A DNA stretch of 64,000 nucleotides, taken from the NCBI RefSeq assembly GCF_001610835.1, contig NZ_CP011270.1:1116001-1180000 (forward strand), in the 5' to 3' direction. Below the pieces are notes generated by a model. It made no database searches and was not told the origin of the DNA. It was given only the letters and a program-made list of their open reading frames with translations. Within the stretch, counting starts at the first letter, position 1. Each line of letters opens with the position of its first letter. The position numbers and the translations under genes are program-made. This stretch comes from Planctomyces sp. SH-PL14. Lineage in GTDB: Bacteria; Planctomycetota; Planctomycetia; Planctomycetales; Planctomycetaceae. Shown here piece by piece: positions 58,638 through 64,000 of this stretch.

Positions 58638-59123
58638 ATGTCAGCACCTGAGACATTCATCACCGGGGAGATCAAACGGACGCTCGATGAGCGGTTCCGT
58701 CTGACCCTTCCCCAGGAGTTTGCTCAGGCGATCTCGGATGAGGCAGGCGAGACCATCGTGGCGAAGGAACGCTACGGATGTTTGAGCTTGTGGCGGGGAG
58801 CCGATTGGCAGAAGCGGCACGATGACGGGATGGCCCTGATTCGGCAGAAGATCGCAGCCGGACGGATGGAGCAGAAATGGACTGACGTCCAACGTCTGGG
58901 GCGACTCTTATCGACGCGGTACGCGAAAGCGACGCTGGCCAACCGATCGCGACTCCTGATCCCGGAGGGATTCCGAGAATTCCTCGACGTGGATAAATCT
59001 CAGGATGTCATGGTGGTGGGCGCGGTCATCTGTGTGGAGATCTGGAACCCCAAGGCCTGGCTGGAGCAGCTCCGCCAGGACATGCCGGAATTCGGCCCGC
59101 TGTTCAAGCAGCTGACCGACTGA
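58638..59123 (+). CDS. mraZ: transcriptional regulator MraZ
   Basis: A 161-residue protein of two tandem SpoVT/AbrB-like (swapped-hairpin) units: [26 protein letters not shown] in the first half and [18 protein letters not shown] in the second, each with the R-(L/F)-x-(L/I)-P core of MraZ. It normally represses the division and cell wall (dcw) operon. Here no rsmH, ftsL or mur gene follows, consistent with Planctomycetes that have lost or scattered the dcw cluster and ftsZ. It is preceded by a strong promoter with TGGG boxes. Confidence 0.9.
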   Translation: MSAPETFITGEIKRTLDERFRLTLPQEFAQAISDEAGETIVAKERYGCLSLWRGADWQKRHDDGMALIRQKIAAGRMEQKWTDVQRLGRLLSTRYAKATLANRSRLLIPEGFREFLDVDKSQDVMVVGAVICVEIWNPKAWLEQLRQDMPEFGPLFKQLTD

Positions 59124-59601
59124 CCGGCAGGTCGACGCCAAGTTCGCGCGGCGCAAGTTCGCGCGACCAAGTTCGCACACTGGCACGCCCATCGAACCAA
59201 GAAGAAGCGACTCACTCAGGTCCGCAACGCGAGTCCCCACAACTCCGTTGCAAACAGGGACGGAACACCGGCACGGACGCCACCTTCTTTTTGCTCGATG
59301 GGCGTGCTTGTTTTTAGTTGTCAGTTCTGAGTCTTCAGTTGTCAGCGAGGAGCAGACCAGCGGCTTGCTGGCGTCGAGTTCGCTCGCGTGACTCTCTTTC
59401 CTCTGTTCGGGCCTGCGTCCCGTGGCTGACGGCGGAACGCTGACAGCTCGACCTCTTCCTGCCGCGTGTGGCCCCGCTCCTCTCAACCCGGCTTCCCCGC
59501 CCGGCGTGCGTCCCCTATCCTCACGCGCGTTCGGCTGCCGGTGAGGGACCTGATGGATCGGTTCCCCATGCGAACGCGATCGAGATGGAGATGAGACGTC
59601 A
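59124..59601. other. 478-bp intergenic stretch with short repeats
   Basis: Three tandem AAGTTCGC(G/A)C units occur at 59139-59178. A 13-bp inverted pair, GCACGCCCATCGA (59183-59195) with TCGATGGGCGTGC (59295-59307), brackets ~100 bp. At 59313-59345 a short direct repeat of AGTTGTCAG surrounds TTCTGAGTC. No gene is supported. The ribosome-binding region of cysS lies at the right end. Confidence 0.6.
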
Positions 59602-61158
59602 ATGGCCCTGCGAGTCTACAGCACCCTGTCCCGTCAGAAGGAAGAGTTTCAGACGGTCGAGCCCGGCCGGGTCAAGATGTATCTCTGCGGACCGACGGTC
59701 TACAAGCCGGCCCACATCGGCCACATGGTCGGCCCGGTCATCTTCGACACCGTCAAGAAGTACCTCGCCTACTCCGGCTACGACGTCAAGTTCATCATCA
59801 ACATCACGGATGTTGACGACAAGCTGATCAACAAGGCCAACGAGAAGGGGATGACGGTCAAGGCTCTCGCCGAGCAGATGACCGCCGACTACTTCGACAA
59901 CCTCAAGCTGATGGGTGTCGACAGCATCGATCACTTCCCCTACGCGACCGATCACATCCAGGACATGCTGGACATGATCACGCGGCTGATCGAGAAGGGG
60001 CACGCGTACCCGCTGGGCGGGGACGTCTACTTCTCCGTCGAGTCGGACGACGACTACGGCAAGCTCTCCAACCGCAGCCTGGAGCAGATGCTCGCCGGGA
60101 CCCGCGTGGAGGCGAACGACCGCAAGAAGAACCCCGCCGACTTCGCTCTCTGGAAGGGCTCGAAGGCGGGTGAGCCGGCCTGGGACAGTCCGTGGGGGCC
60201 TGGCCGCCCCGGCTGGCACATCGAGTGTTCGGCGATGAGTGCCAAGATCCTCGGCGACTCGATCGATATTCACGGCGGCGGGCTCGACCTGATGTTCCCG
60301 CACCACGAGAACGAACTCGCGCAGTCCGAGTGCTGCAGCGGCAAGCCGTTCGCCCGCTACTGGCTCCACAACGGCCTCATGCAGTCCGGCAAGGGGACGG
60401 GCAAGGTCGGCGGCGCTCACAGCCGCGAAGGGGATGCGGCGACGACCACCGAAAGCCAGATCGCCGGCAAGCTCGCCGGTTCGGCCGGGGCCGAGTCGAT
60501 CAAGACCGCCGTCTTCGCACATCACTCGCCCGAGGTCGTCCGGTTCTTCCTCCTCGCGACGCACTACCGCAGCCCGATCGATTTCTCGATCGAGAACATT
60601 GCCGCGACCGGCAAGAGCATGGAAGGCTTTTACCGGCTGTTCGAGACCTTCGAGCGGATCACCGGGACCAGCTTCTATGCCCTTCCCGCCTCCGCCCGCC
60701 GCGCGGAGTCGACGGTCGCCACCAGCCTGCCGCCGGATCTCGCCGGCCCCCTGGGCGAGCAGCGGGACAAGTTCCTCGAGGCGATGGACGACGACTTCAA
60801 TACGGGGGGCGCGATCGCGGCCCTGTTTGAAATGCGGCGGATCATCAACAGCTTCATCAACGACCGGAAGCTGGAATCGACCGCCAACCCGGCCGACGAC
60901 GCGGCCCTCACCGCGGTGATGACGCTCTTCAAGGAGCTGACCAACATCCTCGGCGTGTTCCGCAAGGCCCCCGAGAAGAAGGCCGGGACCGACGACGCCC
61001 TCGTCGAGCACCTGATGCAGCTGATCCTCGACATCCGGGCGGACGCGCGGAAGAACAAGAACTGGCCGGTCGCCGACAAGATCCGGGACGCTCTCAAGAA
61101 CGCCAAGGTCGCTGTCGAGGACTCCCCGACGGGCGTCCGCTGGTCCCGTCAGGGGTGA
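59602..61158 (+). CDS. cysS: cysteine--tRNA ligase with altered KMSKS loop
   Basis: A 518-residue class I synthetase for tRNA-Cys. The start MALRVYSTLSRQKEEFQTV, zinc Cys in YLCGPTVY, HIGH motif at 38-41 and the zinc/active-site motifs GWHIECSAMS and HHENELAQSE are all present. After RYWLHNGLMQ the KMSKSLGN loop is absent: GKGTGKVGGAHSREGD and ~20 extra residues stand there (about 260-290). The anticodon-binding helical domain follows, ending VEDSPTGVRW(S/T). The rest is so conserved that the gene is surely a CysRS, but the catalytic loop is unusual. The next gene is lpxK, 53 bp on. Confidence 0.93.
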   Translation: MALRVYSTLSRQKEEFQTVEPGRVKMYLCGPTVYKPAHIGHMVGPVIFDTVKKYLAYSGYDVKFIINITDVDDKLINKANEKGMTVKALAEQMTADYFDNLKLMGVDSIDHFPYATDHIQDMLDMITRLIEKGHAYPLGGDVYFSVESDDDYGKLSNRSLEQMLAGTRVEANDRKKNPADFALWKGSKAGEPAWDSPWGPGRPGWHIECSAMSAKILGDSIDIHGGGLDLMFPHHENELAQSECCSGKPFARYWLHNGLMQSGKGTGKVGGAHSREGDAATTTESQIAGKLAGSAGAESIKTAVFAHHSPEVVRFFLLATHYRSPIDFSIENIAATGKSMEGFYRLFETFERITGTSFYALPASARRAESTVATSLPPDLAGPLGEQRDKFLEAMDDDFNTGGAIAALFEMRRIINSFINDRKLESTANPADDAALTAVMTLFKELTNILGVFRKAPEKKAGTDDALVEHLMQLILDIRADARKNKNWPVADKIRDALKNAKVAVEDSPTGVRWSRQG

Positions 61159-61211
61159 CAGCGTCCCGCTGGACCGGGTGACCGTCGTACGATCGGATTG
61201 AGCGGGGCGGG

Positions 61212-62261
61212 ATGGATCTCGAACGCTACCTCGCCGTTGTGTCGGGACGGAACCGGAGTCTGTCCGCAGCGACGCTCCGATGCCTGCTGGCGGGCGCGGA
61301 GCCGTTCTACGGCGCCGCGGTCCGCAGCCGCAACGCGCTGTTCGACTCAGGCTGGAAGCGGATCGAGCGCGTTCCCTGCCCCGTCGTCAGTGTGGGGAAC
61401 CTGACCACCGGGGGTACGGGGAAGACTCCCGTCGTCGCGTGGCTCGTGAACCAGCTTCGGGAGCGGGGCCGCCGCCCGGCGATCGTCAGCCGCGGGTATC
61501 GCTCGCTGGATGCCGAAGGGAATGACGAAAAGCGGCTGATGGACCAGCTCTGCCCCGGGGTGCCGCATCGGCAGAACCCCCGCCGGATCGACTCCGCCCG
61601 GGCGATCGTCGTCGGGCAGGAGGGGGACGTCATCGTTCTCGACGACGGTTACCAGCACCGGCAGCTCCACCGGGACTTCGATCTCCTGCTCGTCGATGCG
61701 ACCAATCCCTGGGGCTTTAACCGACTGCTGCCTCGAGGCCTGCTGCGGGAGCCGATGGCCGGGCTGAAGCGGGCTTCGCTCGTGCTCATTACGCGCTGCG
61801 AACACGCGCCGCCGAACCGCATCGAGGAGATCAGGAAGACCGTAGGGCGGTATGCCGACGTCCCGGTCGAGACGTCGCGGTTCATCACGCGGGACCTCGT
61901 AAACGTGCGAGGCGAGCGGCTCCGGGCTGCCGACTTCGCCGGCCGGAACGTGGGGGCGTTCTGCGGCATCGGCAACCCGGACGGGTTTCGAAGCTCGCTC
62001 CAGGCGAGCGGACTGACGCTGGACGCTTCCCGGGTCCGAGCGCTTCCCGATCATTTTCATTACGGCCCAGAAGACCTTCGAGCCCTGGGGGTCTGGGGGC
62101 AGACGGGCGGAGCGAATGCGCTCATTACGACGCGGAAGGACCTCGTCAAAATTCCGGCCGCGGAACTGGAGGGGATTCCGTTGTGGGCCCTCAATCTGGA
62201 GCTGGAGCCGGATCATCCCGACGTCCTCCTGTCTCACCTGGACAGAGCCCTCGCGGGATGA
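61212..62261 (+). CDS. lpxK: tetraacyldisaccharide 4'-kinase
   Basis: A 349-residue LpxK, which phosphorylates the lipid A precursor at the 4' position at the inner membrane. N-terminal residues ~20-45 form the membrane-associated helix. The P-loop is in SVGNLTTGGTGKTPVVAWL (GGTGKTP at 67-73). The family motifs ISRGY (here AIVSRGYRS), LDDGYQHRQLHRDFDLLLVDA and LLPRGLLREP follow. Its presence argues for lipid A and an outer membrane in this planctomycete. The GGGGCGGG before the ATG acts as a ribosome-binding site. Repeat copy G begins 27 bp after its stop. Confidence 0.95.
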   Translation: MDLERYLAVVSGRNRSLSAATLRCLLAGAEPFYGAAVRSRNALFDSGWKRIERVPCPVVSVGNLTTGGTGKTPVVAWLVNQLRERGRRPAIVSRGYRSLDAEGNDEKRLMDQLCPGVPHRQNPRRIDSARAIVVGQEGDVIVLDDGYQHRQLHRDFDLLLVDATNPWGFNRLLPRGLLREPMAGLKRASLVLITRCEHAPPNRIEEIRKTVGRYADVPVETSRFITRDLVNVRGERLRAADFAGRNVGAFCGIGNPDGFRSSLQASGLTLDASRVRALPDHFHYGPEDLRALGVWGQTGGANALITTRKDLVKIPAAELEGIPLWALNLELEPDHPDVLLSHLDRALAG

Positions 62262-62782
62262 TGGTCGGTCCGCTGTGTCAGACCACGTCCTCGCCGGCAC
62301 GACGCGATAGCTCAAACCCAATGTGCGACGGCAGCCGGGGTCAAGGGGGTCACCCCTTGCCGCCGGAGGCGCTTCCACGAGGAACCGTGGGACATAACGG
62401 ACGCCCGCTTTGTGGAACCGGCGTTGAGGCCCCACCGCTCGCTTCGTAATCCCCGCGGGTTGGTGAGGGGGCATCCGACACGTTGTCCGCGCTTGGACAG
62501 GTCCTCCTTCAGACATCTCTCGACGGCCAGGCCTCCGGCGGGCAAGGGGCATTCTGCCCCCTGCACCCCCTGACCAGGGTGCCCCTGGACCCGGTGTTGC
62601 TACTGAACGCCGTAGCCAGAACCGACCGCAGCTTTTAGGCTAAGCCGACGCGACAATCCCCAACGACCTCGCCCACCTGAGATTTGGACGAGTCATCCGA
62701 ATCGGCCCGATCTCCGTTCCCCCAGAACGATCATCACGCCCGAACCCTCCGCGCTCCTCACACCGCCCTAACCCGATCCAAC
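62262..62782. other. 521-bp intergenic stretch with repeat copy G
   Basis: Copy G covers 62289-62592. The ~190 bp that remain before the TolQ-like gene probably contain its promoter; no clear hexamers were found and no gene is supported. Confidence 0.55.
62289..62592 (-). repeat. 300-bp dispersed repeat, copy G
   Basis: Inverse orientation: begins CCTCGCCGGCACGACGCGAT and ends GGTGCCCCTGGACCC. Right-arm loop is GGTCAAGGGGGTCACCCC; left-arm loop is GGGGCATTCTGCCCCCTGC. Full length. Confidence 0.94.
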
Positions 62783-63463
62783 ATGATCCCCGGACTGAAC
62801 GCCGATCTTCTGAACCGGGTCTCCTCAATCTCGACCCACGTCATCGTCTCGGCGTTCGCCATCCACCTCTTCGTCTTCTTCCTCCTCTGGATCTGGTACC
62901 GCCGCGACCTCCGCAGCATCGCCTCCAGCCTCTTCGACTTCACCAAAGGGATCCGCAACCAGAGCCTCCTCGACGGCAACGCCCACCTCTCCGACCAGAT
63001 CGACGCCTTCCTGGCGGACGTCCGCGATGTCCTCGACGACGACACCCGCGCGGCCGACCGCCGGCAGCTCCTCCTCCGGATGCAGTTCCTCGATGAGCGG
63101 AAGAGCTACCTGAACTCGATGGCCTTCGAGACCGTCTACAACATCGCCCGCGTGATGATCGAGGCCTACCCCGTCGCCGGCGTCCTCGGGACCGTTCTGG
63201 CGATCGGCGCCGCCCTCCAGCCCGACGTCGCCGGGAAGGTCGTGACCGTCAACCAGATCATCGCCCGCTTCGGCGAAGGGATCTGGGCCACCTTCGCCGG
63301 GCTGATCGCCGCCATCATCCTGATGTTCCTCAACAGCGTTCTCGAGCCCTCCTTCGACCGCCTCGCCGAGAACCGCCGCACCGTCCGTGAAGTGATCGCC
63401 CGCGCGAAGCGGGAGCTGGCCCTTGTCGCCGCCAACGACCCGGCGGGGGGAGGGCACGCATGA
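62783..63463 (+). CDS. MotA/TolQ/ExbB-type proton channel protein
   Basis: A 226-residue membrane protein. TM1 lies near residues 18-36 (VIVSAFAIHLFVFFLLWIWY). A cytosolic helical domain (~40-120) follows. TM2 is around AYPVAGVLGTVLAIGAAL and TM3 around GEGIWATFAGLIAAIILMFLN, matching the MotA_ExbB motif, in which a Pro/Gly-rich TM2 precedes the G-x-x-x-A-T-x-x-G TM3. Proton flow would drive a partner ExbD/MotB-like protein. ATG 63460 of the next gene overlaps its stop, implying a two-gene channel unit. No good ribosome-binding site is seen. Confidence 0.85.
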   Translation: MIPGLNADLLNRVSSISTHVIVSAFAIHLFVFFLLWIWYRRDLRSIASSLFDFTKGIRNQSLLDGNAHLSDQIDAFLADVRDVLDDDTRAADRRQLLLRMQFLDERKSYLNSMAFETVYNIARVMIEAYPVAGVLGTVLAIGAALQPDVAGKVVTVNQIIARFGEGIWATFAGLIAAIILMFLNSVLEPSFDRLAENRRTVREVIARAKRELALVAANDPAGGGHA

Positions 63464-64000
63464 AGGCCCGCCGCCGACTCGTGTTCCAGCTCGTCCCGCT
63501 GCTGGACCTGATGCTGACCGTCATCTTCCTCCAGTACCTCGCGGTCCGCGAGCGGGAAGAGGAGACCCGCGTGGCCGCCGCCAGCGCCCAGTCCACCGCC
63601 CAGGATCTGGCGGGCCGCGTGGTGACGCTCGAAACCGCAGTCCGCGAGGCGACAACCCGCGGGGACCAGGCGGTCGAGCGGCAGGCCGCGATGGGCCGGA
63701 TGCTGGCGACGATGTTCGATCTCCCCGAAGCGAAGCTGAACGAGATCCTCGAGACGCTGCGAACCTCGCCGGTCGGCGATTCGCCCGCGGAGCGAAACGC
63801 CCTCCGCGAAAAAGTCCAGGGGATGGCGAACGCGACGCCCGGTCAGATGGTCCATCATCTCCTGACCTACGAGGAGATCCGGAAGCGGTGCGACGTCTGG
63901 GAACTGCACATCAACGCGGAGAGCGTCGCGACTCTCGACACGGGAGACCGGCAGCCGCGGGTGCGGATCAACCTCTCCGAGAACGAGGCGGTCGAGATCG
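63460..64000 (+). CDS. partial small membrane protein, probable ExbD/MotB-like partner (runs off the window)
   Basis: The first 180 residues of a protein cut by the window end. A basic start (MKARRRLVFQ) precedes a single TM helix (LVPLLDLMLTVIFLQYLAV), with a Leu-Asp pair similar to ExbD/TolR (DxxPLxDxxL). A Glu/Arg-rich coiled-coil-like stretch follows (~35-85), then a soluble region (EIRKRCDVWELHINAESVATLD). Overlaps the TolQ-like gene by four bases (ATGA). The partner role is inferred from topology and overlap; the C-terminal part needed for assignment is not visible. Confidence 0.7.
   Translation, partial: MKARRRLVFQLVPLLDLMLTVIFLQYLAVREREEETRVAAASAQSTAQDLAGRVVTLETAVREATTRGDQAVERQAAMGRMLATMFDLPEAKLNEILETLRTSPVGDSPAERNALREKVQGMANATPGQMVHHLLTYEEIRKRCDVWELHINAESVATLDTGDRQPRVRINLSENEAVEI

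Noticed and set aside
1-64000. tRNA, rRNA or CRISPR arrays
   Set aside because: No tRNA-like T-arm/anticodon pattern, rRNA core sequence or regularly spaced direct repeats were noticed on either strand; a covariance search could still reveal a missed tRNA.

Overview
The window is 64 kb of GC-rich bacterial chromosome that looks planctomycetal (phylum Planctomycetota, probably Planctomycetaceae or a close relative). The support is a DUF1501/PSD1 pair, a giant DUF1592-type cytochrome-like protein, a DUF1207 protein, an orphan mraZ with no dcw cluster behind it, many short exported or membrane peptides, and frequent GTG/TTG starts. I see no phage, plasmid, transposase, CRISPR array, rRNA or tRNA. 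One ncRNA is clear: the SRP RNA.

Layout. 0.2-4.2 kb: small exported proteins, trmB, a palindromic repeat and two strong hairpin terminators. 4.6-10.5 kb: a Tad/Flp pilus module (flp pilin, a possible 32-residue membrane peptide, prepilin peptidase, CpaB, secretin CpaC, TadZ/CpaE) with no TadA/B/C behind it. 12.2-19.3 kb: a cyanophycin-type locus (glutamine-amidotransferase-like protein without its catalytic Cys; cyanophycin synthetase; ABC exporter with a zinc-ribbon N-terminus; DUF1854 protein). 19.6-22.5 kb: DUF1207 protein, rnpA divergent from the SRP RNA gene, and a YacP-like NYN nuclease. 22.6-28.3 kb: the DUF1501-PSD1 pair and a DUF309 protein. 28.7-33.9 kb: coaE, sufE-sufS, a beta-ketoacyl-synthase-like protein with a substituted active site, and a glycosyltransferase. 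34.5-46 kb: a large membrane protein, folK, the 1382-residue DUF1592-family protein, an RND exporter and a MurJ-like flippase. 46.4-49.5 kb: lipoprotein, HU, YkgJ-type protein, csrA, SprT-like protein. 49.9-58.2 kb: hisS, a Lys-rich mini-protein, a DUF6798-like/sulfatase-like overlapping pair, a YHS-domain protein, and an overlapping SLBB-protein/actin-like-ATPase pair. 58.6-64 kb: mraZ, cysS, lpxK, and a TolQ/ExbB-like protein overlapping a partner that runs off the end.

Two families of dispersed non-coding repeats run through the window. One is a ~300-bp GC-rich element in seven copies (A-G), always between genes and often within 30 bp of stop codons, with a consistent polarity in most copies. 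The other is a palindromic element built from CACCAAG units in three copies. They are the most striking signals that ordinary gene annotation does not explain.

The most interesting coding observations are the SLBB/actin-like gene pair, the cyanophycin locus with its Cys-less amidotransferase homologue, the ketosynthase with Glu at the nucleophile position, and a cysteinyl-tRNA synthetase whose KMSKS loop is replaced. All functions come from reading the sequence; no database search was run.
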